Source: Paraphaeosphaeria minitans (lineage: Eukaryota; Ascomycota; Dothideomycetes; Pleosporales; Didymosphaeriaceae). Taken from it: 64,000 bases of DNA. Below the pieces are notes generated by a model, which worked only from the letters and a program-made list of their open reading frames with translations, made no database searches and was not told the DNA's origin. Positions within the stretch are counted from its first letter, which is position 1. The number at the start of each line of letters is the position of its first letter. The position numbers and the translations under genes were made by a program. The DNA lies in assembly GCA_015832175.1 (NCBI GenBank), contig WJXW01000002.1, positions 2,108,001-2,172,000 on the forward strand. Reading direction: 5' to 3'. This document shows, in pieces, positions 11,120 to 24,558 of this stretch.

Positions 11120-11662
11120 AAGTTCGTGGCGTAGCCGACATACGAGGCTTAGGATTGTGCATTCATGAAAAACTGTACCATTTTTTCCTAGTCGGAAGCG
11201 TTCTTATGGAAACAACCATTCTCTGAGTTCAACAGAAAACCAAATACATGTGTGAAAGAACGACCCACAAAAATACATTGTATAGCGGAGATCAGAACAA
11301 CAAGACACACATTAGTGTCCACCTAGGCGGAAGAACTTGTGGTATGATCGGATTGCTGAAACCCTCGCTCCAAAGTACGAGTTGTGGGGCTCCTCATCTC
11401 ACCCTTGCTCTTCCACACCTACGCCGAGCCAGAATTAGGCTAAGTTGAACACATTTACATGGTTCCACATACTCTATCGAAAATGTCTGTACCTTTGATA
11501 ATCGTCCCATGCGCATCCCACATGTGCTTTTTGTTCTCCGGCGTTTGCTCAATTTGCCAGCGACAACCTGTAGCTGATAGAGCTCGACGAGACCTTCCCA
11601 ATTGAACCCTTTTCCGCGGGCTACTGAAAATCAAAGGCAGAGTGTACTGTGGCAAGCCAAGC
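11120..11662. other. Intergenic region
   Basis: AT-richer spacer between the SurE and FAD-oxidoreductase genes, transcribed in the same direction. No gene seen. Confidence 0.5.
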
Positions 11663-13144
11663 ATGCCTATTCAAATGATCAGAAGCGTTGTGTTTCTACT
11701 CAGCACGCTCGTTATCCCCATTTCCGCCGCGGATGTCATATCCCGCGACGTCGTCATCATCGGCGGTGGAGCAGCGGGCTCCCACGCCGCAGTCTGGCTG
11801 CACGACCACAACAAGACCGTTGCCGTCGTCGAAAGAAGCGGTAGATTGGTACGCCACGAATCTATCTACTTCTCCCCACCTTGACTGACGGAGCAACTCT
11901 CCCAGGGAGGCCACACCGCAGTTTACCATGACCCCTCAACGGGCACCCCAATTAACATTGGCGTCCAAGCCTGGATGGAGTACCTTAACACTACATCCTT
12001 CCCTCACCGCATGGGCGTCGACACGAATGGGTCCATGCAGTTCGAAAACCTCACTCCACACTACGTCGACTTCAGCACTGGTCTTCCCGTCTCTTACATA
12101 CCACCTTCTCCAGCGGCCGAAAAAGCTGCACTTGAAAAGTTTCTCTCACTCTGCGAGAGATACGCAGACCTGATGCTCCCCGGCTTTTTCAACTTCCCCG
12201 CCGCAGGTAGCGACATACCGGATGACCTTACCATGGACTTCGGCGCCTTCGTGCAAAAGTACGCCCTGCAGGCTGCGCTCCCGAGACTCTGGACCAGCAC
12301 GGTAATGGGCGTCGGCGATTTCCTGCGCGTGCCCACGCTGTACGTGATGCAAGCCTCGGGCGTCATCATGGCGCGTGCGATGCTGGGCCAGTCTCGGGCC
12401 ATTGTGCCGTCGTCTGGGAATCTGCATGAGCTGTATGATGGCGTGGCTGACTTGATAGGCGAGGACGTGCTGTACGACAGCATCGTCGTGGGATCCACGC
12501 GGAACGACTCGGGCGTGGAGGTGTGGGTGAAGCACCGGGATGGCAACGAGACGCAGATAGTAGCCAAGAGGCTGCTTGTGGCGTTTGAGCCGTCGCCCGT
12601 TGCGCTTGCACCATTTGACCTCGACGATGAAGAGGCGGATGTGCTGTTCAAATTGCGGTTTTCAAGTGTGTATGCGGGACTGGTGCAGCATCCTAGTCTG
12701 GGCGGACTGCAGCAGTGGACGAATACGGTCCCGGGTGCGGCCGGAGGGAATCCCCCTGCGTATCCACTGCCTGCTCAGGTCGGGAGGATTGCGCATCAGC
12801 CTGGTGGTGGAGAGGGGTTGTTTGCGTTTACAGCGGTGGGTACGGAGGAGGATGGAGCGGAGAGTATTCAAGGGTTGATTGCGCAGGCGATTGAGAATAT
12901 GGTAAAGACAGGGACTGTCGAAGCGAAGAACGGGAGTACGACATTTCCTTGCTTTGCGAACCATGGGCTTATGCATTCGAGGGTGTCGGGGGAGGAATTG
13001 AGAAAGGGGTTCATCGCGAGACAGAATGCGTTGCAGGGGAGACGAGCAACATGGTATAGCGGAGCCGCTTTCAGTGCAGGTTTTTCGACCGTGTTATGGG
13101 CTTATAATGAGGGTTTGCTGCCAAGAGTTATTGAAGGGCTGTAG
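11663..13144 (+). CDS. Secreted FAD-dependent amine-oxidase-type oxidoreductase
   Basis: Two exons, 11663-11848 and 11906-13144, give 474 residues. The N-terminus has a signal peptide (IRSVVFLLSTLVIPISAA) followed at once by an FAD Rossmann motif, VVIIGGGAAGSHAA, then an acidic residue ending the second strand (VVER). The intron falls inside the GRLGGHT loop typical of flavin amine oxidases. Several N-x-S/T sites suggest secretion or an ER/vacuolar location. The length and N-terminal pattern resemble fungal proteins annotated as beta-cyclopiazonate dehydrogenase-like, a label that describes the fold more than the substrate; I would not infer cyclopiazonic acid here. Alternative in-frame ATGs lie at 11675 and possibly 11642 if that codon is used; 11663 or 11675 both keep the signal peptide. 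Confidence 0.87.
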
Positions 13145-14263
13145 AGGGTTAGGATGAGGCCGAGTGCGGTGAAGTTCTAGTGTTACGGGACCGCGCCACC
13201 GCCCTACGATTGTAACATATGTCAGTAGGCCGCAACGCAATTGCACGACGTCCCTGTTGAACGATTTTTCACTGAACCATCCCTTTGATCTCACTCGGTT
13301 TGCTCTTCAAGCAGGTTCTACGTCCAGCTCCCTCGTACTTGTAAAATCCGGTGCTGGCTGTCCACTGTCTTCTTTCTCGGATATACTTGCCACGAATTAC
13401 TCAACAATCCGATATCAATAAGGCTACCCAAGCATTGCACACCGACACCGAAAAGACTGGACTGGTGATAGGTTACAACGTACCCGATATACCAGGATTG
13501 GAAGAGGCCCGCAACCTCAAGCGTATTTCCTAAAGAGGTATTGGACGATGGTCAAGACCCGCGCTTCGATTCAGCAAGCCCGAAGAGAATGGAAGGACAA
13601 AGCCACCGATCGTCGTTGCATTGGTTCAAGTAAACGTCGTTGACCCGGGTGGTCGTTGTCGAGTTAGTGGCCTATGGCGACGAATCATGCCTCTAAAACA
13701 ACGCGTAATAATAGATACATGTTGAGTGCTTTTCGAGGGTTCGGAAGGTTGAAAAAGTCCCCAAGTGGAGAGGCAGTAGACGGTTGCAGGGTGAGGCAGC
13801 CACGACATCAAGTTGATGTTGATGTTCAATCGAATGGCCCGAGCGCCAGGGTGACCAGGGTCATGGCGATTTTGGGCAAGGACGACCGCTGCAGTCTGAC
13901 GCATGCACAGTGTCCAGAAGCCCAGCCCACCAACGACGGGCATAATCACCTTCGCCCACCGCCGCCTGCACTCGCTCGCACAATTGTTATAGAGACGCGG
14001 ACCTTGACCGCGCTCGCTGCCGGTGCCTGAGCAAAGGGAACGCGCAGATCAGGACATCTAATCCGGGGCCTCCGCTCGCCGCCGCATTCTTCCCGCCTCT
14101 ACCCCCTGCCCGTCTGCTCCGCCCGCATGCTGGACCTGCAATAACGGCGCCTTCGACTATGTCCAGGCCGTCTCTCTGCGAACATCGGACGCACGTCGCG
14201 TGCTCGCGCGCTATTACTATACCCCAATCAAGAGCGAGACGCATGGAAGCCTGGTGAGGCGTA
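13145..14263. other. Intergenic region, leader of the giant gene
   Basis: No supported gene. Short frames of 60-118 codons have no recognisable protein character. Probably the 3' end of the FAD gene and the promoter/leader of the gene starting at 14264. Confidence 0.5.
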
Positions 14264-17200
14264 ATGGTGCTCCCGACCGTGCAACTAGCCGCGGGGCTGC
14301 TCCTGCTGGTCTACCTGCTATCTTTTGTGCTCTTTGCCTTCATACGAGTAGTCACCGGGGTTTCTATCCAGAGGCTGGGGGTATCTGGGCTCCGTCGCAT
14401 AGCGTTCACACCCAAAGATGGCCTGCGCATCGAGATACGCGGACTCGGTCTTACCCTCCACCGCCCGACCTTTGCGCAGCCAACCTGGCTCAGTGTCGTG
14501 CTCAGCGAACTTACTGTGACCGTGGATCTGAAGACACTGGGCGATAAACCGCGGAAGAAGAGTGCCTGGGAAAAATGGGCAAATGGTTCCGCAGAGAAGA
14601 AGGGGAACGAGAAGAAGACACCAGACATTGCCGTGGATGGGGAAGATACCGAGGACGCGACCGAGGAGGAGGCTCAGAGGAGTCGCACGTGGGAGCAGTT
14701 GACCAACATTAAGGAGCGGATTAAGCGTCTGCATCGCAATATTAAATGGATCAAGATGGTTGACCTGGTAGCAACAACAACTACGTTGGTCATTGCAGAC
14801 GTCGGGTCGCTGCAGGTCGGCAGCTTCACCATGGCCGTGGACACACGCCGCAAGACGGTGGACCGCAGTCGCCTCTTCAACCACCACAAGCCGAAGCAGA
14901 ACAACGAGCACCGACCCGCCGAATGGCTCTTTACCGTTCGCAGCATACTCTTCACCTCCGAAGGCCGAGAGTCCGTGGAAATCCTCGATCAATGCACCCT
15001 AAACGTCCACGGCATGTTGTACAAGGAACTGGACGGACTGCGCGATGCATCTATTGCCCTGAAGCTTGGTCGCTTAAGCATCCCATACGACGAAGTGAAG
15101 GTCTGCGCAGAGCGTGCCAGAAAGTCTCGTGCCGCTGCCCCTGCCAGGCATGCAAGGTCCAATACATCGCTTGGAGATGCTTTCCGGGAGCTTGGCCAGC
15201 CTGGAAGTCCCGAGGAAGAGATCGTGCGTACCGTAGCCGACTCACGCGAATTCGCCAGCTCCATCCTTCGTGGTATCCAAGAATTCCAGTTTGCCATAAG
15301 TCTGTTCAGCTTCACCAAGCGCATTGAAACCGGCTCGGATTCTGATCCTCCTGTTCATCTGAATGTGTCCATGAAGGAGGTCAGCGTCGATCTACTTCGT
15401 TTGGACCCTCGGAGCCCTGCCCACCTCATGTACTTCTCTCCTAATGACATTGCTCACCAAGCTCTTCTCGCCGCAATATCCATTTCCGTCGGCATTGACA
15501 GTGGCCAAGGTCACCCTGAACGCCTTTTATACATTCCTATGGCCACCATGACGCTTAATACTACTCTCCCTTCCAAAACTATTCAATACACCAAAGACAA
15601 GGATATGGCCGAGCGCAACACAAACATCCTGTTCGCTAACTTGGTCATTACATCACCGTCCATCGACCTTGATCCCAAACATCTACCAATATTACTTGCC
15701 ATGACTCGCACTTACGGGACGCGGCGGAAACCCCCAAAATTACGAGACCGAAAACGTAGCTTGGTCAGACGGCTACTACCCAAGGCTAGCATCAAACTAT
15801 CCATTCATGAACCCGTTATTCGCGTTACTCTACCACCTACGGAACCGTCGAAGAAAGACAGTGATGAATTCGACCTTCTCATCTCGTCATCATCATCAGT
15901 CTCGCTCGACATGGAATCTTCGCATGCGGCCGATGCTGAGTTGCACTATGGGCTAAGTTCAACTTTCCGCATCAATTCTCAGCGGCTCTATTACCAGACC
16001 GCTTCCAGTGAGAAACATAATCTGTTGTTGACTGACCACGTCGAACTCAAAGTACAGCTCAGCGCTTCGCCCGATGTCGTAGTGGTTGTCAATGGAAATT
16101 TGCAGACATTTTCTGTCTTCATCGTACGCTCAGAAAGCAGTGAGGGTCTACGTCAGATTGTGGCTCAAGCTCAGAAAGACGTGCAGCGTAGGCGTGGAGG
16201 ACCTGGAAAGAAGGGGTTGAACTTTTTGCGACGATTGCCTTCTTGGTTGTCGCATGTACAGCTCCAAGGCTCTGACTTTAACATCGAAGTCGCAGGCGTC
16301 GATCCGGAAGTGTCCAAACATGCAAGGGGGATCGGATTGCACCTAGAATCATGGACTGCCGAGTACCGCCAGATTAGAGGAGATGATAGCGAAGCCCGTC
16401 CCGCGCGCAGGCGGGCCGCAAGCCGGACCATCAACCGGGATGAGTATCTCCTTCGACCAACAAATTCGTCCTCACCAAAGTCTCCTCGCAAACCAGCTGG
16501 TGACCCAACCGATGGGAGACGACTTGCCATGCATTGGCAAGGATTTGAAGGATTCGTACTGGAAGCCGACGAGCAATGGGAAGCAGATCCGTTCTTGAAT
16601 ATTCCACGGATGGAGGTGGCTTGGAGTACATCCACAGACAAGCAAGGGCCCGTTTTTCACGTCCACTCTTTCTGCCAGAGTCTGGTCTTCCATTATTCGC
16701 TCTATCGGCATTTCGCTGTGGGTGTCGCAACCATGGTACTGAAGCACTCCTTCAATGTTGCGTTTGCTGGTCAGGAGGAGCGTGTTCCTGCACCAACAGC
16801 AGCTGCTCGTCATCTCGCCATCCCATCAATGGACGGCGACGACCTGGATTCCGAGACGGGACTCAGACGTGAAGCTCTCACCTTGGATGTCAAAGCGAAC
16901 TTTATTCAGTTTAAAGCCGACATGCCGTCAGATCCACCACTCATGGTACAAATTTATGGTCTTGAAGCTGGCCGACATAGATGGACGAATCCATTCCTTC
17001 GGTCACAGCTTGTAAGACTTTATGCAGAATGCCCGCATGTTAAGCGAGTGTGGAGTCGGATTGTTACTGTCAAGACCTTGCGGATGGATTATCGCAAATC
17101 AAAGAGAAGATACGGCAACACGATCACTGAGGACAAGTCCTTCGATATTGTTGCAGATGCGATTCGTATCGCGGTCCCTCATCAGCTGATTATGCACAAA

Positions 17201-20200
17201 ATATTCGACAACATCGTCAATGTTATGAAAACCATCCAGCAACTCCACTTTCGTTTTCAGACGGGTTCCAACCAATACGCTTTAAACAAAGAGCCTGAAG
17301 GTCCCAAGCTTGTACCGAAAATCTCTCTTCGAAGTCGAGCTGTTCTCTTTGAGATTGAGGACGGCTCTTTTGAATGGAAACTGGGTGTCATCTACCGATA
17401 TGGTCTCATGGAGCAGAAACAGAGACTAGCCCGAGAACAAGCTTTCGACCTCAAGTTAAAGAAGCTTCACCACGAGGAAGAACGACGGGGAAATTCTCGC
17501 CAGCGCGCCAGGTCTGCTCACACACAGAGAGGAAGGAGCAAAGTGCGGAAGAAGGAGCCTGTTCTTCGTAGCAAAAGCGAAGATCTAAGCGATCCTGAGT
17601 CTCCGGATTCTGTACGCAGACGTGGCTCAGATCATCCAATGCGCTATGATAAAGATGGCTACACTGGTCTCAGCAGCAAAGCACGTACCAGTATTGAAGT
17701 GGCACGTGAGAGGCTCAATCGTCTCAATGCTCAGACATGGAGAAAGCGCATAGACCACGCTCTCACCTGCCAGACCCGTTCCATGAACGACATCCGCTCC
17801 ACATTCTGGGGCCTTGACGAGGTTCCGGACGATGCATACTCACAAGAGACTATCATGGCTATCCCGCATCGGCCTGCTCTCGGAAGCCTCATCATCAGCG
17901 ATCTGGATCTCACCATTGACAAACCTTCGTTCCCTCTCTCCGAATATCCAAGGTTTCTACACAGGGTCGGGAAAGGCATGCCTGTTGACATGCAATACTC
18001 TCTCTTTGTCCCGATGCATATTGAGCTGAACATGGGCGAGGCCAGAATACAGTTGCGCGACTACCCGCTCCCGTTGCTCCATTTCCCTGCTTTGCATCCT
18101 TCGCAGTCCTCTCGACTACCTAGCGTTTCCCTGAAGACTGATTTCGTGATTGCGGAAGAGTTCAGAGACATAGAGTCTACCCGAGTGTGCAATGTGGTCG
18201 TGGTTCCAGAGGAAACAACCCCGTCGGGCGCGAAGACGGGAGGGCTTGAGGTCGATATTCGCCGTACAGTGGCACCAGTCAAGACATACTCAGACATGAA
18301 GATCGACATCAATTCGTCACATCCAACTCGCATTACTTGGGGCACATCGTATCAGCCTGCAGTTCAGGACATGATGCAGGTCATTGAGAGTTTCACTAAG
18401 CCTGCGATTGACCCTTCAGAGAGGGTCGGCTTTTGGGACAAGATCAGACTCACGTTCCATTCGCGCATCAACGTGTCGTGGAAAGGCGATGGCGATGTGC
18501 ATCTGATATTGAAAGGTAAACAACATTTATTCCTGTTGGCTTCAAAAATTTTGACATATTCCAGGCTCTCGCGATCCTTACATGGTCACCGGCCATGGCG
18601 CAGGTTTTGTCATGTGTTGGCAGAACGACGTACAACTGACCCTTGCCGAAGACGAGGATCCACGAAACTTTCTGGTTGTCAAAAGCGGTAGCTACGTGCT
18701 AGCAATACCCGATCTCGGCCATTATGCACGTCAAGAAGCCGAATTAGAGCAGCCCACCACTCATTTCGACGGATCGTCTAGTGTCTCGAGCTACAAGCAA
18801 TTGGCAATGTTCAAGAAGACCATCATGAAGCTGAATGGCAACGTTCGCTGGGTAGCAGGTTTAGTGTTCGAGCGAAATCTCGATGGAGGCGGTAGATCGT
18901 TCAAGTTCAACCCTCATCACGATATTGTATTGAAGCATCCGAAGTATGCCCATCCGAAGGATGGAAAGGTGAGAGTTTTGTGTGGTTACATATTGGTCCC
19001 TTGCTGACCTCAACAGGAGTATGATGCGTTCCGTGGTTTCCGAAGTCATCACATTCATATGTCTATTGCCATTGCAGCTCCTCATGATCGCGAGTGGTCT
19101 GTTGGCAATCTGGAGCCTTCTAAAACTTACAACAGTGTCCACCTTACTCCACGTTTCTTCACACATTTCTACAACTGGTGGTCCATGTTCTCAGGCGCCA
19201 TGTCTCTGCCCATCAGACAGGGCTCACTGTGGCCGGGCATTGAAAAGTCAAGCAAGAAATTTGGACGACATCTGGCTACGATCAAGTACAACCTTCTTCT
19301 CTCACCTTTGTATATGAGCCATGTGTACAAACACAAAGATGCGGAAGATTATGGCAGAGGCGATGTTGCTGCCACTGGGCTGAAGGCGCGCCTGGACAGT
19401 TTCATGCTTGACTTGCATCAGCGACGAGAAGAGTTCAGAACTATTGTGCAGGCACCCAAGGCACAGGAAGATAGCAAGCAAAACCAAACGACGGGTATGC
19501 GCATTAATCAGGTTCAGCTCGACCTTATCAGGACCGATGTTCGTGCTGTTTCGGCAAGAATCGGCGGCACAAGAGAAGATGATGTGGAAAACGCCAATGA
19601 CGAGACGATTGCGGATTACAATCAAGAGAACGCGAGAGCAGATTTGTCAAAGTTTACGATCCCAGATAATGATTGGGGCTGGGTTGACATGGACGATTTC
19701 GTCGAGCTGGGATGGGTTCTACCCTCGGAGCATAACCCGGAAACGCAGATCCTACCATTAGCTTTTGCACCGCGCTTTACCTACTTCCGCCAAACAGATC
19801 ACGCAGACAACATTTCTGGAGATCCTCACCGCACGAGTCCTTTCGGAAAGGAGCCGACGCATCATTGTGTCATGTCCGCTCGCAACGACCCGCGGCGGGT
19901 GCAGTGCTATCTCATCGAGCAACGGATTCAGCGCGTAAGAGAGCAGACATCGCACAACGAACGCGCTATCGGTGATCAAGAGCTGAAAATCATTCGGGAG
20001 CCTGAAGATTTGGAAGAGCTACGCCAACAGCTCACCACTTTGCAAAACCATTCCGAGTTTTTAAGAAGAAAGATGAATTTCCTCCAGGCGATGCACCAAA
20101 GCCTGATTGAAAGATTGGAGTCAGGCGACAAACATGCCGTTCCGAATGGGCAAGAGGACGGAGAGGACGAGTACTACGAAGCACGCGAGGATTACGGCGC

Positions 20201-23200
20201 AGGCGACGCAAAGGGTGGTACCAAACCCTCAGAAGGCGCACAGCATGCCGACTTCATCAGTGACTTCAACAACCGCTTCATCATTCACAACGTGCATCTG
20301 AAGTGGAACAACTCCCTCCGCAATATCATTCTACGCTATATTCATCAAGTCAGTCAGCGACGTGGTTTTGTATACTACATGTCACGACGGGCGGTCAAGT
20401 TCATTCTGGACATTGTAGAGGAGCAAGATAAGCTACGAAAATCTTCATCCACACCTGGACCCGAGCACAGACCTATGGAACCTCAAGAAGACGAGGAAGA
20501 CACCATCGAAAGTCAGATTGAACAGCTGCTGAGTGACGGCAAGAAGTTCATCGAGGCTGACAACGCTGAGCAAGAACAAAACAAGTCAAGTGCTCCCAAC
20601 AATGCTTCCAACAATGCTGAGGATGATGTGTCTCTCGATTACCTCGCTCAAAACGCGTACATCGTCCGCTTGATCGCCCCACAAATTCAGCTCCAGAGCG
20701 AGAAGAATACCAAAGCAGCCGTCCTGGTCACAGCGAAAGGTATGCAACTCAAGGTCATCCAAATCATGGACAAGGATCGGGTTATGGACGATGTTTCTGG
20801 CCTGGTCCAACGACGATTCACAGCTTCTATGGACAGCTTGCAAATCTTCGTCACCAACTCGAAGATCTTCGGATCTGAGGACATCCATATGTATTCTGGG
20901 AGCACGTATGGAGCCCCAGCCGGGACCGCTTGGCCCCCATGGGTGCCCTTCGAGGTCATGTTTGATTTCAAGACTCATCCATACGGCTTCCAGCGTGTGG
21001 TAGAGCGTACATCGGCCAGTATGCGACTTGACAAGTACAACCCTTTGCGACTCAAGTACAACGACGATGTGTCTGGTGGCGACTCAGCTTCCAGGCGAAA
21101 GAGCATGGAAAGCCGGATCGATCACATCTGGGTCGACTTTCCCCACATCCGTGCTCTATGTAATTCACGTCAGTACTACGCCATGTACATCATCGTCATG
21201 GACCTTTTACTCTATAATGAGCCGCTGGAAAAGACCCGCAACGAAAGGCTTGAGAAGATCATGCTTGCGTCTGACTTCAGCAATCTCAGCGGCGCGCCGG
21301 ATCTTGTCATTGGCTTGCAGGAACGGATTCGTCAACTCGAAGAGATCAAGTCTGTGTTTCAGATCAACGAAAAGTTTCTTGACAAGAAGGGTTGGAGTGA
21401 TCGCATCGAGGTGGAGAAGGATCTGGCTGTGTTTGAAGATGAGCTCTTCTTCGTTATGAAAGCGATTACGACCGCGCAACGAAGGTACGACGACCGTGCA
21501 CAGGCCAAAGAACTGAATGGAACCCTGAGATGGTACATCACCGCTTCGGAGATTGTTTGGCATCTCTTGCAGGAGGGTCAGACCTCGCTTGCCGAGTTTC
21601 AGATCAAGAATGCTCTCTTCGACCGCACAGACAACAACGATGGCTCAAATCTGAACTCAGTTGAGATTGAGCACATTGTCGGTCTCAACCTTATGCCGAA
21701 CGCTATCTACCCCAAGATGATCTCACCCTACCTTGAAGCAAGCCGCCCGAAAACCTCAGATGGGCAAGAAACACAAGAGACAAAGATGCTTAGGGTACAT
21801 TGGGTTATGCTCGAAGCAATTGCTGGTATTCCGGTCGTTGATCACTTCGAAATCAACCTTTTCCCACTCAAAGTTGCGCTGGAATGGCAAATCGGCAAGA
21901 AACTGTTCGAATACATCTTCCCCGGCATCAAGGACAAATCTGGAGAGAATGGCAATGGCACTTTCTCACCCCTGCTTGTTAAACACATAGCTCTAGACGA
22001 TGACGACGACGATTTTGGCAACCTATCTTCCGCGAATACGCCTAAGATGCAACTCCCCACCAACGGTGAGGATGTCGAGAGCCTGAAGCTACGCCTCACT
22101 CCAACTTTGCATCTGCCCACGCACCAGCCTAAGACAGAGCAGCGCTCGTCCAAAACCCGGCCGAACCTTCATCATCTCCGTTTGTTCCGCGAGACGCAGT
22201 CGCGTTCTGCGACTGAGATGCGACGTACCCTTCATCCCAACTCCGCGATGAGTACATCTGGAGGTACCTCAACCAACGTCTCTCGGCCAGGAACTGCCGT
22301 TTCACGCACAAACTCAGGCTTTTCTGTGTCGACCGCGGAATCCGATCGTACTACTCGGCGTTTCGCTTTGCACCGAAGCGGCACTGGCGACAAGAAAGTG
22401 GGTGCCCAGAAGGAACGGAACGATGACCTCACACAAATGATGAGCCGCGCATCCAACTATATGACTCTCGCGTACGCACGTATACCCAGCTTGATTCTCT
22501 GTCTCAGCTACAAGGGCAAAGGAAATCGCAACTTCGAGGATATCCACGATCTCGTCTTCAAGCTGCCCACGTTAGAGTACAGGAACAAGACATGCTCAAA
22601 TCTCGACCTCGTCCTGCAATTGAAGCGCGACGTCATTCGTGCTCTCATCTCCCACGCTGGCGCTATCGTAGGTAACAAGTTCAGCCAGCACCGTCCCTCA
22701 AAACACACCCAATCCCGCCTCCGCCAAATCGCCAACAGCAGCTCCATCATGAGCACTTCTCCCGATCTCTCCGGCACGGATTCTGCCTCCATCCGCGACC
22801 ACTCCCCTGGAGAGTCAGACTCCAACGCCAGCGGCGAGCTGCCCGGACGTCGCTCGTTCGCCTCCGGTCGTGCGCCGTCAACCTTCTCCGCGCTCTCCGA
22901 ACATTCAGAATCCACTAGCATGCATTCTTCACGCAGCAACACGCGTCCTGCAACAGAGAACGGCAGCATACTCGGCAGTAGCTGGCACGACACCCATGGC
23001 TTGGGCATCGAAGTTGAAGACGGCAGGACTTTTGCGGATGAGCTGTCTAGGGTTGATCAGACGGAGCCGGGACATGCAGGCGTGATTGGGAGTCTGAGTA
23101 GGCATGTTACGCAGTTGACGCCGTTTGGGGGTCATAAGATGAAAGATCGGGAGCGGGAGAGGGAGGTTTTGGGGAGTAGGGGTGGGGATGGCTCGAGCGT

Positions 23201-23335
23201 GAAAACGGCGGAGGAGGACGATGCTGCTTCGTGAGTGACTTCCAAGAGCGATGCGCGTCGATAGGATGATGACTGACTCATTATAGAAACAAGAAGAAGT
23301 CGAAACTGGGGAAGCTGCTTGGGAGAAGTAGCTAG
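14264..23335 (+). CDS. FMP27: Fmp27/Hobbit (BLTP2)-type bridge-like lipid transfer protein
   Basis: Four exons, 14264-18515, 18565-18968, 19017-23230 and 23287-23335, give about 2,972 residues. An N-terminal hydrophobic anchor (residues about 8-30, LAAGLLLLVYLLSFVLFAFI) is followed by long beta-rich regions. Family landmarks include KGSRDPYMVTGHGAGF across the first splice and FRGFRSHHIHMSI across the second, within the conserved Golgi-body-localisation / Fmp27 domain, then a charged Ser-rich tail. The last intron (GTGAGT..TAG) adds a 16-residue basic end, KKKSKLGKLLGRSS. Without that splice the frame stops at 23234. Members of this family span the ER-plasma membrane contact as hydrophobic-groove proteins that move phospholipid. 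Length slightly exceeds yeast Fmp27 but is normal for filamentous fungi. The reading frame is intact over nearly 9 kb. Confidence 0.95.
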
Positions 23336-23604
23336 GGATTTTGCCTTGAAAGAAAGTGTCTTCTGTTTCTTTTGTTTGCGAGATGGACCCGGGCCAGATA
23401 GGCGGGACTGGGTGGACTGGCGTGTTGCATTTCCGGGCGTATTGGTCAGGCACGCGTTTGCCGACATGGGTGTTAGTCATTGGACCAATCCACTTTCATT
23501 ATTGTATATAGCACTGACCCCCGTTGGAAGTAGAATGGCTCTCTTTTGTTTGGGTGCGACAACCACCCTCCCCACCCTCCCCACCCATTATCGCATCTAA
23601 ATCC

Positions 23605-24558
23605 CTACAGCCCCTCTACAAAGCTGACCACCCTCCCTACAAGATCCTGGACGATCTCCTCCGCGTCATCATTCAAGTTGTGCGTTGCACCTTGGACTAC
23701 ACCCCCATTCACCTCATCCACATTTCCACCCCCTTCCCGCACGAATTTCGCCCACCTCTTTAGCGTTCCCTCTTGATCCACATATTTGGGGATGTAGGGA
23801 TCCTTACTCCCCCACAAAAACATGGCTTTCGTCCGCGCCGGAATCCGTCCGAAGGTCTGTTTTAAAGTACCATCGGATAAATCCGTGCTGAAATAATCGT
23901 CATCCCCACCCTCGACAAGGAGCGAATGCGCCCGGTACGCGGTACATGGGATGTCGAACATTTCAAGCACCTTGTTTCCCTTTTTGGGGAGGATGGCGTC
24001 GGCGTCGCCCCGGGAGACATAGGATGTCGCCAGCGCAATCGTGTCCTCTAAGCTCTTCTCGAGCGCCTCATCGCCAGCGACAATAGCACCCCAGCCCTCC
24101 CGATCGCTCACCGCGGCCTGCAGTATCGCGCCTTGGATGGTTGGACGGCTGGAGCACGAGGCGCCGACAACGTACTCCATCACATCTTGGCACCCGGTCG
24201 AATGTCCCATGAGCACGATGTTGCCGTCTGGTCGCAGCCACTTGAAGTAAGCAACGCATTTCTCGAGCTCGGCGGCGTCGCGGGAGAGTGTGGATGTGCC
24301 CCAGCCGGCAGCAGAGGAGGTGAGGGTTACCTCGGCGACGGTCCAGTGGGATGGGAGGGTGCGGGCAAGGAGGGTAGGGTAGCGCACTGTGAGGGGCGCA
24401 TCGCCGAGGCCGCCGATGAAGAGGATCGTGTTCTGAGGGGCGGAGGAGGAGGGAACGGAGCAGGTGGTGTTCGGCGGCGGGAGTCTGTGTTCGAAGGCCG
24501 TGAGGGAGGGGGTGTAGAGGTGGAGGATGCCAGGGTGGAAGGCTCCATCCTGGGCCAT
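23605..24558 (-). CDS. SidJ-like alpha/beta-hydrolase (DUF1749), putative siderophore esterase
   Basis: Single exon of 317 residues. I use the ATG at 24558 (MAQDGAFHPG); extending further upstream requires a GTG at 24609 and is unlikely in a eukaryote. The fold shows FIGGLGDAP (oxyanion region), the nucleophile elbow GHSTGCQDVMEY and, near the end, a GATHNL His motif, with an Asp in LWGSKDPYIPK. The GHSTG-QD pattern and lengths match DUF1749 hydrolases, which include SidJ of Aspergillus fumigatus, an esterase that hydrolyses fusarinine C. No siderophore synthetase or transporter lies near, so the substrate is inferred only from family. Convergent with the lipid-transfer gene, with 269 bp between the stop codons. 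Confidence 0.87.
   Translation of the reverse strand: MAQDGAFHPGILHLYTPSLTAFEHRLPPPNTTCSVPSSSAPQNTILFIGGLGDAPLTVRYPTLLARTLPSHWTVAEVTLTSSAAGWGTSTLSRDAAELEKCVAYFKWLRPDGNIVLMGHSTGCQDVMEYVVGASCSSRPTIQGAILQAAVSDREGWGAIVAGDEALEKSLEDTIALATSYVSRGDADAILPKKGNKVLEMFDIPCTAYRAHSLLVEGGDDDYFSTDLSDGTLKQTFGRIPARTKAMFLWGSKDPYIPKYVDQEGTLKRWAKFVREGGGNVDEVNGGVVQGATHNLNDDAEEIVQDLVGRVVSFVEGL

Noticed and set aside
7925..13144. Possible biosynthetic cluster: SDR, SurE-like phosphatase, FAD oxidoreductase
   Set aside because: No backbone synthase, transporter or regulator is near, the genes are on different strands, and the SurE gene is a conserved housekeeping family.
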